Below are positions 33,842 to 45,585 of a stretch of 64,000 bases of DNA, in pieces. A program made the translations under genes and the position numbers. Under the pieces are notes generated by a model that saw only the letters and a program-made list of their open reading frames with translations, was not told where the DNA came from and did not search any database. Position 1 is the stretch's first letter; each line of letters opens with the position of its first letter. The stretch lies in the NCBI RefSeq assembly GCF_000429565.1, contig NZ_AUCC01000007.1:1-64000 (forward strand). Reading direction: 5' to 3'. The DNA is from Arsenophonus nasoniae DSM 15247. GTDB lineage: Bacteria; Pseudomonadota; Gammaproteobacteria; Enterobacterales; Enterobacteriaceae.

Positions 33842-33976
33842 TATGAAATGAATTGCTATCTTAATTAACAAAAATAATCCAACTATTAATCTTGGCCTAA
33901 TTTGGCTAAACTGCACGCACACAAGGAACACAATTCCTTAAAAAACTTCTATAAAATTTGACTCAGGACCTTGGTC

Positions 33977-34990
33977 ATGAAAACATTAGACGAATTTATC
34001 GTTGAAAAACAACATGATTTTCCTCATGCTACTGGTGAACTTACTGCATTATTGTCAGCAATTAAATTAGGTGCAAAAATCATTCACCGCGATATTAACA
34101 AAGCCGGTTTGGTGGATATTTTAGGCGCAAGTGGTGCCTCTAATGTTCAAGGCGAAGTTCAAATGAAACTTGACCTATACGCGAATGAAAAATTAAAAGC
34201 TGCTTTGAAAGCAAGAGGAGAGGTTGCTGGTATCGCCTCTGAAGAAGAAGAAGAAGACGAAATTGTTATTTTTGATGGTGATCGAGCAGAAAATGCCAAG
34301 TATGTTGTGTTAATGGATCCTTTAGACGGTTCATCAAATATCGATGTAAATGTTTCCGTTGGAACTATTTTCTCTATTTATCGCCGTATTACACCGATTG
34401 GGCAACCGGTTACTAAAGTAGATTTTTTACAACCAGGCCATCAACAAGTCGCTGCCGGCTACGTTGTGTATGGCTCTTCAACCATGCTGGTATATACAAC
34501 CGGTTATGGCGTGCATGCCTTTACCTATGATCCTTCTCTGGGCGTCTTCTGTCTATCTCACGAAAAAGTAATGTTTCCGACCCAAGGTAATATGTATTCA
34601 ATCAATGAAGGAAATTATAGTAAATTTCCATTAGGGGTAAAAAAATATATAAAATATTGCCAGGAACAAGATCCCGCTACGTTTCGCCCTTATACCACCC
34701 GTTATATTGGCTCTCTGGTGGCAGATTTTCATCGAAATTTACTAAAAGGTGGTATTTATATTTATCCAAGTACCGCAAGCCATCCTAAAGGTAAATTACG
34801 TTTGCTATATGAATGTAATCCAATCGCTTTTTTAGCCGAACAGGCGGGAGGTAAAGCAAGCGATGGTACTAATCGGATTTTAGATATTGTTCCAGAACAA
34901 CTGCATCAACGTGTACCTTTCTTCGTTGGAACAAAATCTATGGTAGAGAAAGCCGAAAGCTTTATGTTTGAGTTTTCAGTTAATGAATAA
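33977..34990 (+). CDS. fbp: Fructose-1,6-bisphosphatase class I
   Basis: Gluconeogenic phosphatase. Start at ATG 33977 ([15 protein letters not shown]), which has AGGA upstream and the E. coli N-terminus; product 337 residues (E. coli 332). Metal site [23 protein letters not shown] and the C-terminal GGKASDG motif are present. A run of extra glutamates (EEEEEDE, near residue 95) accounts for part of the added length. In E. coli fbp lies near ppa at 96 min, not next to argR, so the left boundary of this gene marks a rearrangement. Confidence 0.97.
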   Translation: MKTLDEFIVEKQHDFPHATGELTALLSAIKLGAKIIHRDINKAGLVDILGASGASNVQGEVQMKLDLYANEKLKAALKARGEVAGIASEEEEEDEIVIFDGDRAENAKYVVLMDPLDGSSNIDVNVSVGTIFSIYRRITPIGQPVTKVDFLQPGHQQVAAGYVVYGSSTMLVYTTGYGVHAFTYDPSLGVFCLSHEKVMFPTQGNMYSINEGNYSKFPLGVKKYIKYCQEQDPATFRPYTTRYIGSLVADFHRNLLKGGIYIYPSTASHPKGKLRLLYECNPIAFLAEQAGGKASDGTNRILDIVPEQLHQRVPFFVGTKSMVEKAESFMFEFSVNE

Positions 34991-35003
34991 CGCCCTATCA
35001 ACC

Positions 35004-35035
35004 AATAAAGGCAATCGATCCGGCCTTTATTGTTA
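35004..35035 (+). terminator. Terminator-like hairpin after fbp
   Basis: An inverted repeat AATAAAGGC/GCCTTTATT lies about 15 bases past the fbp stop, followed by a T-containing stretch. Confidence 0.5.
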
Positions 35036-35138
35036 AGATTATTTTTATAATAAGATCCTATCTGATAGTGAGTTTTTCTTTCGTTTACGGCTATAATAGC
35101 CGCTACTCAATTTTAGTTTTAAATAAAGGACATTTTTT

Positions 35139-35669
35139 ATGAGCCTAAATAACGTACCGGCGGGGAAAGAACTGCCTGAAGATATCTATGTCATTATAGA
35201 AATTCCAGCGAATGCTGATCCGATAAAATATGAAGTAGATAAAAATTCTGGCACCATCTTTGTCGATCGTTTTATGTCGACTGCTATGTTTTATCCCTGT
35301 AATTATGGTTATATCAATCATACTCTCTCACTAGATGGCGATCCGGTTGATGTTTTAGTTCCGACACCATATCCGCTACAACCAGGAGCAGTAATCCGTT
35401 GTCGCCCAATCGGTGTATTAAAAATGACCGATGAATCCGGTGAAGATGCAAAATTAGTTGCTGTGCCTCATTCTAAATTAACTAAAGAATATGATCATAT
35501 TAAAGATATTAACGATTTACCTGAATTATTACGCGCGCAAATTAAACATTTCTTTGAACACTATAAAGATTTAGAACAAGGCAAATGGGTAAAAGTGGAA
35601 GGGTGGGAAAATGTTGATGCGGCAAAAGCCGAAATTCTTTCTTCTTTTGAACGCGCAGCTAAAAAATAA
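35139..35669 (+). CDS. ppa: Inorganic pyrophosphatase
   Basis: Hydrolyses pyrophosphate and drives biosynthetic reactions. 176 residues as in E. coli. The active-site signature DGDPVDVLV and the surrounding metal ligands ([24 protein letters not shown]) are intact. AAAGGA precedes the ATG. Convergent with ytfP. Confidence 0.97.
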   Translation: MSLNNVPAGKELPEDIYVIIEIPANADPIKYEVDKNSGTIFVDRFMSTAMFYPCNYGYINHTLSLDGDPVDVLVPTPYPLQPGAVIRCRPIGVLKMTDESGEDAKLVAVPHSKLTKEYDHIKDINDLPELLRAQIKHFFEHYKDLEQGKWVKVEGWENVDAAKAEILSSFERAAKK

Positions 35670-35683
35670 CCATCATAGCGATT

Positions 35684-35725
35684 TAACCAGATCCCCTTTA
35701 TTATCAATAAATGGGGATTTGGTTA
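35684..35725. terminator. Bidirectional terminator between ppa and ytfP
   Basis: A 13-base stem with one G-T wobble (TAACCAGATCCCC/GGGGATTTGGTTA) and a 16-base AT-rich loop lies between the converging genes. Confidence 0.7.
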
Positions 35726-35732
35726 GAAAAAT

Positions 35733-36083
35733 TTATTTGCTTTTTCCATCACGTTTTAGCCAATCACCACTTTCAATTCGCCGTAAACCATCTACCGGAA
35801 GTTTATAAAGATAAATCCATGCATTACCATAAGGTGTAGATATCAACTCTCTTTCATAATCTTGGGAATTCCTTTTTAATTCATCAAGCTCAGTCAAAAT
35901 CGATGGTGTAATACGATAAACTTCACATTCTATCGTCCCTTCACCACGTATTACTGCAGGGTAATAACCTAAGTCATAAATCTCATAACCTTCCAACCTA
36001 TACTCTCCTAATAGCTGAGCATAGGTCATCCAATGATGATTTCCCTGTTTACGTCTTAAACTACCATAAACAATTATACGCAT
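35733..36083 (-). CDS. ytfP: YtfP, gamma-glutamylcyclotransferase-fold protein
   Basis: A 116-residue AIG2/GGCT-like protein (E. coli 113). The N-terminus IVYGSLRRKQGNHHWM carries the YGSL phosphate-binding-type motif of the fold. ITPSILTELDELKRNSQDYER matches the conserved core with the acidic residue expected at the active site. The substrate is not established. It follows tamB by 2 bases and is probably co-transcribed with tamA-tamB, the same order as in E. coli. Confidence 0.93.
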   Translation of the reverse strand: MRIIVYGSLRRKQGNHHWMTYAQLLGEYRLEGYEIYDLGYYPAVIRGEGTIECEVYRITPSILTELDELKRNSQDYERELISTPYGNAWIYLYKLPVDGLRRIESGDWLKRDGKSK

Positions 36084-36085
36084 AA

Positions 36086-39000
36086 TTAAAACTCAAACTG
36101 ATAAAGCAAATCTAGTGCCTGATCAACACCAGACACAGCTTCTAGATACAATTTTGGCATCAAACGATAGCGTAGCGTTAATGTAGCAAGAGAATTAAAT
36201 ATTCCTACACCATATTTAACTTGCAAATCATTAGTTATCTTACCGCTCACTACAACTTGAGATTTGTCACCAACTCCCTGAGTATCTAATGCTAAGTCGG
36301 AAACACCAAATGTTTCACCAATACTTCCCAATAATTTTCCACTTTTGGAAACTCCCATACTAATCAGCAAAGCAGCCATATGGGTACTATCTGCACCACT
36401 ACTATCTAACCCTTCACCTCTAAGCAAATAAGACAGCGCTTCTTCCTGCGATTTAACTGGCTCAGAGAAAATTGTTGCTTTTGGCTTATCAGCCAAGCCT
36501 GTAACTCTTACACCCGCAATCACATTATCATGGGTACTCTCTGGATTGCGGATCGCTTCTACATTTAAGAATGGCTGATCAACGGGGCCAGAAAATAAAA
36601 TTTGTCCTTTACGTACAATAAGATCTTGCCCATATGCATGAAATCGCCCTTCAGGAATATTAATCTGGCCATTTAAACCCAATCCTTGTTTATCTTGGAT
36701 AACTTTTAATATTCCTGTTAATCGAGCTTTTAAACCAAATGCATCCAAACGAACATCATTGCCAATTTTAATCTGTAGATTGGTTAAGATTGGTATTGAT
36801 ATACCTTTTTTCTCTATTGGCTGTAAATTTGCGTCTAACATCACTTCATCTGATGAAACGCCAACTGCTGATTCCGGCAATTCTTGTACCGTAATACGTG
36901 CCCAGGGAATATTTACATTACCATTGAGACTTAATAAATTAGGTGTAGCTTCAAAAACAATATCCGGCTCCACATCAATACGAACCATTGGCGGTAAGGT
37001 TATTCGCAGTTTGTTACCGGTGGCAGAAACTCTCGCTTGCCAAGCTTTAATATTAGGCCAATCCGCCTCTCCGGTTAACTTTAAATAACCTTCTGGTGTA
37101 TTAATACGTCCTGTTAATTGAGAATGAGTTCCCATAAAATTCAGTTTGAGGAAAGCCTGATTGATATCAAATGGAAACCAGTGTCCTTTTGCTGCCACAT
37201 TAGAAAGTGCCAAATCACCATTTAATAGTGGCTGCTTCATATTGCCAGCTAAACTTAAATTGGCATTCAAATTGCCATCTAAACTTTCACCTTTACTTAG
37301 CACTGGACGAATTAATGCTAATGTAATATTTTCAATATTAACCCTACCTGATAATTTACGACTTTGTTCCGGATCGTCAATCCGTATATTGCCTGAAAAT
37401 TTACCATTATTGTTAATTTGTATTAACCACTGTAATGCCGCCTTACCATTACTGATGTCTGCATTTAATGTTAGCGTTTGAAATTCAACTGGTAACAATG
37501 ATCCTTCAATTAATTGCTTAATTTTCACACTATTACCAAGCAAATTTACTTTTGCCTGGGGCGAACGACCATCCGCATACCAACTCACTTTGGCATCCCC
37601 ATCAAAACTGCCGGTGAGCTGAGTTTCAGTGGGCAAAAAGGGTTTAAGCAGCGCTAAATCAAACTGCTGTAGTAGAATATCTGCATTACCTGATTTACCA
37701 ATTTTAGCCGTTTTAGACAGACACAAACGCCCTTTAGCATTTAACCAGCAATGCGGGGACAGCGTGACTTCCTGTTGTTGATTAGCATACTCAATCACTA
37801 CTGGCCGACTTAATTGCCATTCACCGATCGGTGTGTTAAATAATGTATTATCTAACACGCCTTGCCATAATCCTTTCTGTCGATCAAAACGGCCTTTCAG
37901 TATTAAATGACCTGAAATCGGTTTTCCATCGATATTCATTTTAACGCTATGCTGTTGTTCATTACCTTTAGCATCTAGGTTGAAATTGTGCACAACTAAA
38001 TCGGCCTGTTTCAACTGATGAATAGCAACGGTTAACTGACCATGGATCTGTTTATCAGAACGGATATCACCTTGAATAATTGCTTTATCGATAGCTAAAT
38101 CATTTTGCCATTTAACCTTGCGGGCTGCGAGATCAACCATTAATTGTGGTGACATTAAATCACCTCGTAATTTTAATTGTCCCTTTATGACACCCGCTAA
38201 ACCAGGTAATACACCATCGAGACCAGGTGCATCAACTATTCCATCCAGTTGCCATTTGTCATTAACATGTCCATTAATAGCGAATTTATTGCGGCCGAGT
38301 AAAACATTGAACACCGGAATGTTCCATTGACCTGCGGCATTGCCGCTTATCTGTCCGCGGGTGCGTAATAAATTACCTTTTACATTACCATCCAAGCTAA
38401 TTTCAGGGACTGTTAATTGCCAGCTACCCCCATGAACACTACCTGTCGTGACGATTTTACCCTGTAATTTAGCTGGCCATTGTGGCCACTGTTTTGCGGT
38501 ATTAATATCAGATATAGTTAATAATCCATTCCAACTTATTGCTTTACGCCAATCAATAATACCGATTAATTCTGTTTTTCCCTGCAATGCATTCAATCGC
38601 AAACTCGTTAACCGAAACTGTTCTTCATTCCCTTTAGCATCAAGCGTTAATAAGGTCGGAGGCACATTCCGTCCATCAATATTGGTGCGCAATGACAGAT
38701 CATAACCCATCACCTTACCATTCATACGTAAACGCAGATCTTTTAAACGATATTCTGGCGCGCCTTGCAGTGGCCAATTAAGTTGCTGACTTTCTAAGGT
38801 TAATTGAATTGGCAATCCTGCCTGTGATAAGGCTACTTCTGCGATCAAATTAGCCTTGATGGGGCCCGTTAAACTTAACATTAATTTAAGCTGTTGTAAT
38901 AAAGCCCCTTTTAGTTTCAAATCAACTTGTTGGCCTTTAAGATCATCCAGATAAGATACAGCTTGAGCGGTTATATTGACCGGCCACTGCTGAGCCAAAT

Positions 39001-39859
39001 TAGCATCACCGGTGAGAGTAATCTTGCCTTCAGGCGCCACAACAGCAAATTGCTTAATAGCTATCTGCTGATTTTGTACGTTAGCCATTAATGTTAAATT
39101 ATCAATCACTACTTTAGTATCACCAGTTAAATGCCAGTTTATTCCTTGAATCTGCTCAATATTAATATCAATAGGCAACACGACTTCAGGTAATTTAGCC
39201 AATAAGGGCTTAGCAAACAGGGCTTTTAATGTTTCAGCCGGTGTTTTATCTGCTACCTCATTAGGGGTTTTTGTCACTATTTTTTCTGTCGCTTTATTTT
39301 CTGCCGCTGAGGTTTTTGGCAAATTAATTACTAATCCATTAATTGTCGTTGGTTTAATTGTCAATAGATTAGCTTGCCAATCCGCTGCCATGGTTAATTC
39401 AGCCAGTGAAACCTGGGTGTTATCAAGCTGGATGCTGATATTTTTTAGGATTAACTGATTTAAAAAAATAGGATAAGGCGTCGACAATTTAGTTAAAGGT
39501 TTTGAGCTGGCTTGCTCTTTGGCAGATGGAAAGGCTTTGCTATCAATCTTAACATTGACGCCTTCAGTTGAAATATTATTAACGCACAATTGAAAGCGTT
39601 TTAAACAGTTAACTTGGAGTGAAAGATTAAATTTATCAACATCAACATTAATACCCTTGGTTTGATAACGAACTCCTTGCAAATTCAAATCATTCCAGCC
39701 ACCAGAAATGGTCGCAATTTCTAATCCTGGCAACCAACGTACCGCGGTGTTAAGGACAAAATGTAAGCCTGATTGCGTGGTAACTATCCAACCAATCATC
39801 GTTAATAATATTAATAACAAAAACAATAGAGCTAGACTAATACGTTTTATCCATTTCAT
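36086..39859 (-). CDS. tamB: TamB, inner-membrane-anchored envelope bridge protein
   Basis: AsmA/DUF490 family protein that spans the periplasm as a lipid-binding beta-groove, working with TamA in outer-membrane assembly or phospholipid transport. At 1257 residues (E. coli 1259) it has a single N-terminal membrane anchor ([20 protein letters not shown]), a long repetitive beta-strand region and the conserved C-terminal DUF490 domain ([41 protein letters not shown]). It starts in a 4-base overlap with the tamA stop. Confidence 0.96.
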   Translation of the reverse strand: MKWIKRISLALLFLLLILLTMIGWIVTTQSGLHFVLNTAVRWLPGLEIATISGGWNDLNLQGVRYQTKGINVDVDKFNLSLQVNCLKRFQLCVNNISTEGVNVKIDSKAFPSAKEQASSKPLTKLSTPYPIFLNQLILKNISIQLDNTQVSLAELTMAADWQANLLTIKPTTINGLVINLPKTSAAENKATEKIVTKTPNEVADKTPAETLKALFAKPLLAKLPEVVLPIDINIEQIQGINWHLTGDTKVVIDNLTLMANVQNQQIAIKQFAVVAPEGKITLTGDANLAQQWPVNITAQAVSYLDDLKGQQVDLKLKGALLQQLKLMLSLTGPIKANLIAEVALSQAGLPIQLTLESQQLNWPLQGAPEYRLKDLRLRMNGKVMGYDLSLRTNIDGRNVPPTLLTLDAKGNEEQFRLTSLRLNALQGKTELIGIIDWRKAISWNGLLTISDINTAKQWPQWPAKLQGKIVTTGSVHGGSWQLTVPEISLDGNVKGNLLRTRGQISGNAAGQWNIPVFNVLLGRNKFAINGHVNDKWQLDGIVDAPGLDGVLPGLAGVIKGQLKLRGDLMSPQLMVDLAARKVKWQNDLAIDKAIIQGDIRSDKQIHGQLTVAIHQLKQADLVVHNFNLDAKGNEQQHSVKMNIDGKPISGHLILKGRFDRQKGLWQGVLDNTLFNTPIGEWQLSRPVVIEYANQQQEVTLSPHCWLNAKGRLCLSKTAKIGKSGNADILLQQFDLALLKPFLPTETQLTGSFDGDAKVSWYADGRSPQAKVNLLGNSVKIKQLIEGSLLPVEFQTLTLNADISNGKAALQWLIQINNNGKFSGNIRIDDPEQSRKLSGRVNIENITLALIRPVLSKGESLDGNLNANLSLAGNMKQPLLNGDLALSNVAAKGHWFPFDINQAFLKLNFMGTHSQLTGRINTPEGYLKLTGEADWPNIKAWQARVSATGNKLRITLPPMVRIDVEPDIVFEATPNLLSLNGNVNIPWARITVQELPESAVGVSSDEVMLDANLQPIEKKGISIPILTNLQIKIGNDVRLDAFGLKARLTGILKVIQDKQGLGLNGQINIPEGRFHAYGQDLIVRKGQILFSGPVDQPFLNVEAIRNPESTHDNVIAGVRVTGLADKPKATIFSEPVKSQEEALSYLLRGEGLDSSGADSTHMAALLISMGVSKSGKLLGSIGETFGVSDLALDTQGVGDKSQVVVSGKITNDLQVKYGVGIFNSLATLTLRYRLMPKLYLEAVSGVDQALDLLYQFEF

Positions 39860-41598
39860 AGCTCAGCACCTAACCCAATATAAAATTGTACTTTGCTATG
39901 ATCAGGATCACCGACCGGCGCGGCAATATCCAGTTTAATTGGCCCAACAGGTGAAACCCAGCGAATACCAACACCAGCACCGACTTTAAAATCATTCTTA
40001 TTAAAATCATTGACCGCCTCACCACCATCAACAAATATGGCACCCCACCAGTTGCCCGTCACATTATATTGATATTCCAGTGAGCCGACGGCTAATTTGG
40101 CAGCACCGGTCAATTTTCCTTGGCTATTGGTGGGGGAAATTTTTTGATAGCCATAACCTCTAATACTGCGATCACCACCAGCAAAAAAACGCAGATCGGG
40201 AGGGACTTTGTCAAATCGATTAGCTTCTATCCACCCCAGATGGCCTCTTACAACGAAACGATGCCCTTTCCAGGGTGTTCTTATCCACACATTTTGCGCT
40301 TGTAATACAATAAAATCGATATCTGAACCCCAGATAGTATTAGAAATATCAATAGTATATCGCTGGCTATCCCCCCAATAGGGCATAGCGCCACCTCGTT
40401 GTCGCATGCGGCTGAGACTGACGCCAGGATACAACAGCATAGTCGTATTGGTTACATTTGCCTGAGTAAAATGGCTGAGACTCCAGCGCAAATTAACACC
40501 ATATTGCCAACCTTGATAATAATCCCAATTCCTTAATAAATTTAGGGTTGTCGTATCAGACTGAGTATCATTTAGGTCAGTACGTTTGAAGCCGGCCTGA
40601 ACGGCATAATATTGTTCTAAGGGACTCTTTTTGAGTGGAATTTTATAGCTTGCATCAATAATTTGTTCAGGTTGCGAAAGACTAAGGCTGGAAGTAAAGC
40701 TCTGTCCTCTGGAATTAATCCAAGGTTTATTCCAAGTCGCTTTGACTCGAGGACCTACATCGGTGGAATAACCCCCACCTAATTCAACATGATTACGCGC
40801 ACGGGGCGTTAATACTGCATCCATTGGCAGAATATGCGTGCCTTTCTCTCGTGCTTTATTAATATCAGGTGTAACAATGGCGGAATTGAACCAACCCGTA
40901 TTGACTAACCGTTGATTGAATTCAGCTAATTGCTCAGAAGCGTAATAGTCTCCTTGTTTAAAAGGAACAATATTATTTAAATAATCTTCGCGAATTTGTG
41001 CGCCTTCATATTTGATAGCGCCGAAACGATAACGCTCACCACTATTGAAATCAAATATCCAGTAAGAAGCTCGATGAGCTAATGAGACACCTAACTGACT
41101 TTTTTCCATTTCTGCATCAAAATAACCTTTACGGACTGCCAAACGACTAAAGCCCTGTTTCAAATCTTCATAATCGCCATGATTAAGAATAATTCCTTTG
41201 GGGGGTGTATTGCGGGCTATCATTACCGCATAGTCTTTATCATATTTAGCCTCACCCTTTAGAGTTATCTTAACATCTGCAACATGAACAGGTTTTCCAG
41301 GATCAACTTTCGCTGTTAAAACAGGTCGAGACGGTGGTTGAAATTCTTGATAAGAAAATTCAATAGTGGGTTCATAATAACCTAACGGCCTTAATCCTAA
41401 ACGAATTGCTTTATCAACCCTCACGCGAAAACGGCCATCAGTGGCAATTTCATCCTGAGTGATACTTGAGAGCTGAATACGAACGTTTTTTTCAAGTTCT
41501 CCTGTCAAACCCTCAACTTTTAAACGAAGATTGGCACCATTGGCAACAGGGACTACCATCGACATACAAAGAAAACAAAGCAAAGAATATCTTGGCAC
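39856..41598 (-). CDS. tamA: TamA, outer-membrane Omp85 protein
   Basis: Outer-membrane barrel with three POTRA domains, partner of TamB. I choose GTG 41598 ([21 protein letters not shown]) as start because TAGGAG lies five bases upstream and the result is a normal signal peptide and 580 residues (E. coli 577). A longer frame from GTG 41634 lacks such a site. POTRA-type sequence covers about residues 25-265. The barrel carries the family motif [15 protein letters not shown] and ends with a short aromatic-poor strand ([11 protein letters not shown]), identical in plan to E. coli. Confidence 0.95.
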   Translation of the reverse strand: MPRYSLLCFLCMSMVVPVANGANLRLKVEGLTGELEKNVRIQLSSITQDEIATDGRFRVRVDKAIRLGLRPLGYYEPTIEFSYQEFQPPSRPVLTAKVDPGKPVHVADVKITLKGEAKYDKDYAVMIARNTPPKGIILNHGDYEDLKQGFSRLAVRKGYFDAEMEKSQLGVSLAHRASYWIFDFNSGERYRFGAIKYEGAQIREDYLNNIVPFKQGDYYASEQLAEFNQRLVNTGWFNSAIVTPDINKAREKGTHILPMDAVLTPRARNHVELGGGYSTDVGPRVKATWNKPWINSRGQSFTSSLSLSQPEQIIDASYKIPLKKSPLEQYYAVQAGFKRTDLNDTQSDTTTLNLLRNWDYYQGWQYGVNLRWSLSHFTQANVTNTTMLLYPGVSLSRMRQRGGAMPYWGDSQRYTIDISNTIWGSDIDFIVLQAQNVWIRTPWKGHRFVVRGHLGWIEANRFDKVPPDLRFFAGGDRSIRGYGYQKISPTNSQGKLTGAAKLAVGSLEYQYNVTGNWWGAIFVDGGEAVNDFNKNDFKVGAGVGIRWVSPVGPIKLDIAAPVGDPDHSKVQFYIGLGAEL

Positions 41599-42029
41599 GC
41601 CAACTCCTAATGGAAAATAACGATAAAAACTCACTCATTTTGGTTAAATTAAACAAGATATACAAGATATTAATGATAAATAATGCAATCTTTCACTCTC
41701 TATTTTGGCGCAATTACGGTCGCTAATAGCATGGCTAAAACATTTTTAACTAATAGCACTATTGGTTATTTATTTTTAAACCGTTAAGCCAAAATTTATG
41801 CACCAAATACCTTATTAAAAATAGCAACTTTCTTTCGAAAAAACGAAATGCAAAAAATTTTCTTTTCATAAAAATTTAAGAAAGGGATATAAATAGAGGA
41901 TAGGCTGAAAAATAATTACCAAGTAACCCCAAAATTTGGTAATTATATTATTGCTAGAACAGCTAAATGCGGTCAAGTGGATATATTAGGGTTAATCATT
42001 ACATCTATTCAAATAAAAGTCTGAATATT
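41599..42029. other. Gene-free stretch upstream of tamA
   Basis: 431 bases between tamA and the nitrilase gene. In E. coli msrA lies next to tamA on the other strand; I looked for its GCFWG active-site region in all frames and found nothing. The stretch is AT-rich and probably holds the tamA promoter. Confidence 0.6.
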
Positions 42030-43049
42030 TTAATTAGCCTGAACTTCTTCACTACCTGGCGATACAATCTGTTTTGTATCTGTTAGGGCAATAAAAGAAG
42101 CCGTTTTAGTTGCTAATGGAAGGTTAGCCGTAGGGTTAAATAGTAAGCAAGTCACGTCTGGACGTGAATAATGGCCGACCGGATCAGCGATTGCTTTGGC
42201 ATAGGTAATTGCGGCAGGTTCGAGCGTGGCCAAGAGTAGTCCTTCCTCATTTTCTGCCAGAGGGGTTGTTAACTCACGGCCATCTGGACCAAATATACGC
42301 GCATGACCCCCACCTGCTTTTAACAAATTCCGCTTAGTCTCATCAGTACATAACTGTTCAATCATCTGCTCTGACACAATGGCACACGGCGCAATAACAA
42401 AACATTGCCCTTCTGCTGCATAGGATCGTGAAAGCGCGAGATTAACTTCCGGACTCAAAGCTGCGGTTGCATCGCGATAAAGGCTAAAACTAGGCCAAGC
42501 CGCAATATGAATTTGCTCATGCTGAGCATACATAACATATCGCGTTAACGGTTGAATGTGTTCCCAACAACACAATGCCCCAATCACGCCTAACTGAGTG
42601 GTAAATGTTTTTAGCGATGAACCATCACTTTCACCAAATAGAGTGCGCTCAACATGGGTTGGTTTAAGTTTTCGCCGCACACCGATCGTTTCTCCCGTAT
42701 TACTGATAAGCCATTGAGCCATATAAAGCGTACCATGATCTCTTTCACTCAGACCCAATAGCAGCCAAATATTATTCTCTCTAGCAACCGAAGCGATATG
42801 CTTTGCTTGTTCACTGCCTAATACTAAAGAATTTTGATAATATTGATAAACTAGTGGGGTTAATGCGGCAGGTGAGTCCAACCAAAGAAACCAGGGATAA
42901 CCCGGTAGCCAATTTTCCGGAAAAGCGATCAATTCCGCCCCTTTACATGCCGCTTCTTTTATTAAATCGATAGTTTTATCGATAGTTCCTTCCAAATCCA
43001 TAAATACCGGAGCTGCCTGTACACAGGCAACGGTGATTGATTTATCCAT
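42030..43049 (-). CDS. Nitrilase (carbon-nitrogen hydrolase family)
   Basis: A 339-residue nitrilase-branch enzyme expected to turn organic nitriles into acids and ammonia. The catalytic triad is visible: Glu45 in FPENWLPGYPWF, Lys129 in RRKLKPTHVERTLFGE, and Cys161 in LCCWEHIQPLTRY. CWEH together with KLKPTHVER marks a true nitrilase rather than an amidase or ubiquitous NIT protein. AAGGTG precedes the ATG. E. coli lacks a gene at this place and the neighbours are tamA and a broken pepO, so it is an accessory gene, probably gained. Natural substrate unknown. Confidence 0.88.
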   Translation of the reverse strand: MDKSITVACVQAAPVFMDLEGTIDKTIDLIKEAACKGAELIAFPENWLPGYPWFLWLDSPAALTPLVYQYYQNSLVLGSEQAKHIASVARENNIWLLLGLSERDHGTLYMAQWLISNTGETIGVRRKLKPTHVERTLFGESDGSSLKTFTTQLGVIGALCCWEHIQPLTRYVMYAQHEQIHIAAWPSFSLYRDATAALSPEVNLALSRSYAAEGQCFVIAPCAIVSEQMIEQLCTDETKRNLLKAGGGHARIFGPDGRELTTPLAENEEGLLLATLEPAAITYAKAIADPVGHYSRPDVTCLLFNPTANLPLATKTASFIALTDTKQIVSPGSEEVQAN

Positions 43050-43182
43050 TATTAATTCACCTTATAGTTGAATATCGCATATCATTTATGTTTGCGATTA
43101 TACAAATGAAGTGCTTAATAATGTTATTACCCAAAAGCAGCAAGTTTATCAGGCTCTATGCTTTAGAGCCTGATATTAAAGT

Positions 43183-45209
43183 CTACCAGATACGGATTCT
43201 CTCTTTAGGTGCCAGATAAAGCTTATGCTCTTTTTCTACCTTAAAGGCTGCATACCAATCATCCATATTACGTACCACGCCATTGGCACGATAGGGATTC
43301 GGACTATGGGGATCAGTCATAATTTTATTACGCTCGGACTCTTTATTCGCTAACTCCCGCCACGTTCTCGCCCAGGCAATAAAGAAGCGTTGTAACCCCG
43401 TCATTCCATCAATAATCGGCGGTTCACCATTTGGATAATGTTCTTTAGAAAATTGCTTATAAGCATTGAGGGCAATATTTAACCCACCGAGATCACCAAT
43501 ATTTTCACCTAGAGTGAGTTTACCGTTAACCGTTAAACCATCAATTTTAAACCCATTATACTGCTTAATAAGTTTGGCGGTTTTTTCTTTAAAATGCCGC
43601 TGTGAAGCCGCTGACCACCAGTTTCTTAATTGCCCAGTTCCGTCATAAAGGCGACCTTGATCGTCAAAGCCATGTCCCATTTCATGCCCGATCACCGCTC
43701 CAATGGCACCATAGTTATAAGCAGGATCAACATTTTGGTCAAAAAATGGCGCTTGCAAAATAGCAGCCGGGAAAACAATTTCATTCTGAACGGGATTATA
43801 GTAAGCATTAATTGTTTGTGGCGTCATCCCCCATTCCCACTTCCTGACTTTTTCACCGATCCTGCTCATATTATCTTGATAGAGCCAGTTTTGTACTTGC
43901 AGATAATTGTCGAATAATGTATCTGGTTGCAAGTGCAGGGTACTAAAATCATGCCATTTTTCAGGGTAACCAATTTTAACTGTAAATTGGTTAAGCTTAT
44001 TTAGTGCTTCCTGGCGGGTTTGTTTATCCATCCAGTCATTATTTTGCAAACGAGTTTTAAAAGTCCCTTTGACATAGCTCACCAAATTTTGGATCTTATT
44101 TTTAGCCTCAGGATCAAAATAAGTTGCAACATAAAGTTGCCCCAATGGCTCCCCTTGTAGTTTATTAACAATTTCTAATGCCCGTTCTTTACGTGAACGC
44201 TGTTGTTTAATACCATTTAATTAGCTTGAATAAAAATTAAATCGAGCATCAGAAAAAGCTTCATTCAAGTAATTGGCTTTACTACTCAGATAATGGAAAA
44301 GTAAGTAGTCTTGTAAGGTAGATACCGGGGTATTAGCCAATATTTTTGCCAGTTGCTGAACTGCACTGTCATTTTCTACGATAACTTTGGCAAGTTGTTC
44401 ATCAGAAAGTTTCCATTGTTGAATAAAACCTTGCCATTGATAATCTGGCGTAAACTTGTTCAATTGGCTAAGCGACATTGGATGATAATTTTTCAACGTG
44501 TCACGTGCAGATTCTGGTGTCCAATGAACTTTTGCCAACGATTTTTCTAACGCAAAAATTTGCTTAGCCTTTAATTGCGTTTCTTTTTCTCCAGCTAATT
44601 GTAAAATAGTGGCAATATAAGCGACATAATCCTGACGGATAGTCTCCATCTGTTTAGTCTTATCCAGATAGTAGTTTCTATTATAAGCCTAAACCCCCTT
44701 GTCCTAGATAAAGAACATAAATATCAGGTGCTTTTGCATCCAACCCAATAGGAAATAAATGGCATATAACCTGGTTTTGCCATTAGATTAGTAATATCAG
44801 CATGAGTTTTTGCCTGCTTTATATTATTAAGCGCGTTTTGTACCGGCATTAAACCTGCTTTTTCAACCGCCGTTTCATTCAAATAGCTGCGATAAAGATT
44901 ACGGATATTGCGTTGATTATGATTAAGCTCACTTTCCGGTTGAACTTCAAGTTTATTTATCAGTGCTTGCAGCTGTTTTTCTGTTTTGAGATATAACTCA
45001 ACAAAGGAATTAATGCGTGACATTCCAGCTGGGATTTTTGCATGGTTTATCCAATCCTGATTAACATACTGATAAAAATCATTACCCGGAGAAATGGAAT
45101 CAGTTAGCGTGATTTTTTGTTCGCCGTAAGTAACGCCTTTGGCAACAGCAAAAGAGGAAGCTGTCAGAGCAGACAGACTAATAAGTAGTGCTAACACAGT
45201 TTTTTGCAT
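43183..45209 (-). pseudogene. pepO: PepO-like M13 metallopeptidase, broken by three lesions
   Basis: A neprilysin-family zinc endopeptidase gene of about 675 codons. It starts with a signal peptide (MQKTVLALLISLSALTASSF) and the typical SISPGNDFYQYVNQDW. The reading frame shifts near 44745-44757 (sequence continues as PIGLDAKAPDIYVLYLGQGG in another frame). It shifts again near 44685, where two bases appear lost before NRNYYLDKTK, and it carries an in-frame TAA at 44221-44223 (FNFYSS-stop-LNG). The 3' part is intact with the zinc site HEMGH, the ligand motif GENIGDLGG and the terminal RIRIW. The full-length enzyme cannot be made. The well-kept sequence implies recent inactivation. Confidence 0.93.
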
Positions 45210-45320
45210 AGGAGAAAACCTTTCTCTGCTTTGAGATTGATATGTCCCATCAACTAGTGTTGATAAGCTGATAAGTTATCTATACTACTTCAATCTTTTA
45301 ACAAAAATGTACATATAAAT

Positions 45321-45443
45321 TTAATTTTCTTCAAAATTACAATCTTTATCGCAATCGAAACATTGCTGTTTGCATAGCCAAAACCAAATTATCAAACGCC
45401 AGCCACAAAATAAAATGCGGTTGGTATACATCCAATCTAACAT
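45321..45443 (-). CDS. Candidate 40-residue Cys/Trp-rich membrane peptide
   Basis: The frame reads MLDWMYTNRILFCGWRLIIW followed by FWLCKQQCFDCDKDCNFEEN. One hydrophobic segment (about residues 10-23) precedes four cysteines at C24, C28, C31 and C35 and an acidic tail. No ribosome-binding site is visible upstream, and a 40-codon frame in AT-rich DNA can arise by chance. I do not recognise a family. Listed because the composition (five Cys, four Trp) is unusual for a random frame. Confidence 0.25.
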   Translation of the reverse strand: MLDWMYTNRILFCGWRLIIWFWLCKQQCFDCDKDCNFEEN

Positions 45444-45546
45444 GAAGCGAGTAGAATGAGGAATGGTAAAATATTTTTTGCTAATCTGGTCTGAAGCAAA
45501 ACTTAGGTATTAAAACCGTTATGTCATGATTAATTAATATTTTATT

Positions 45547-45569
45547 TGCGCCACCGAGGATGTGGCGCA
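45547..45569 (-). terminator. Terminator-like hairpin after ytfK
   Basis: Stem TGCGCCAC/GTGGCGCA with a 7-base loop, 17 bases past the ytfK stop; followed on the minus strand by an A/T-rich tract without a clean T-run. Confidence 0.55.
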
Positions 45570-45585
45570 CCACTTATCAGACGAG

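Larger units (their letters stand above)
45210..45585. other. Intergenic region between pepO and ytfK
   Basis: 376 bases. It holds a hairpin after ytfK and a 40-codon Cys-rich frame of doubtful status on the minus strand. I found no remnant of ytfL, which borders ytfK in E. coli. The right half of the pepO promoter should lie here. Confidence 0.55.

Noticed and set aside
41466-41726. 86-codon plus-strand frame over the tamA start
   Set aside because: It is mostly antisense to tamA signal-peptide and POTRA codons, has no family resemblance and no ribosome site.
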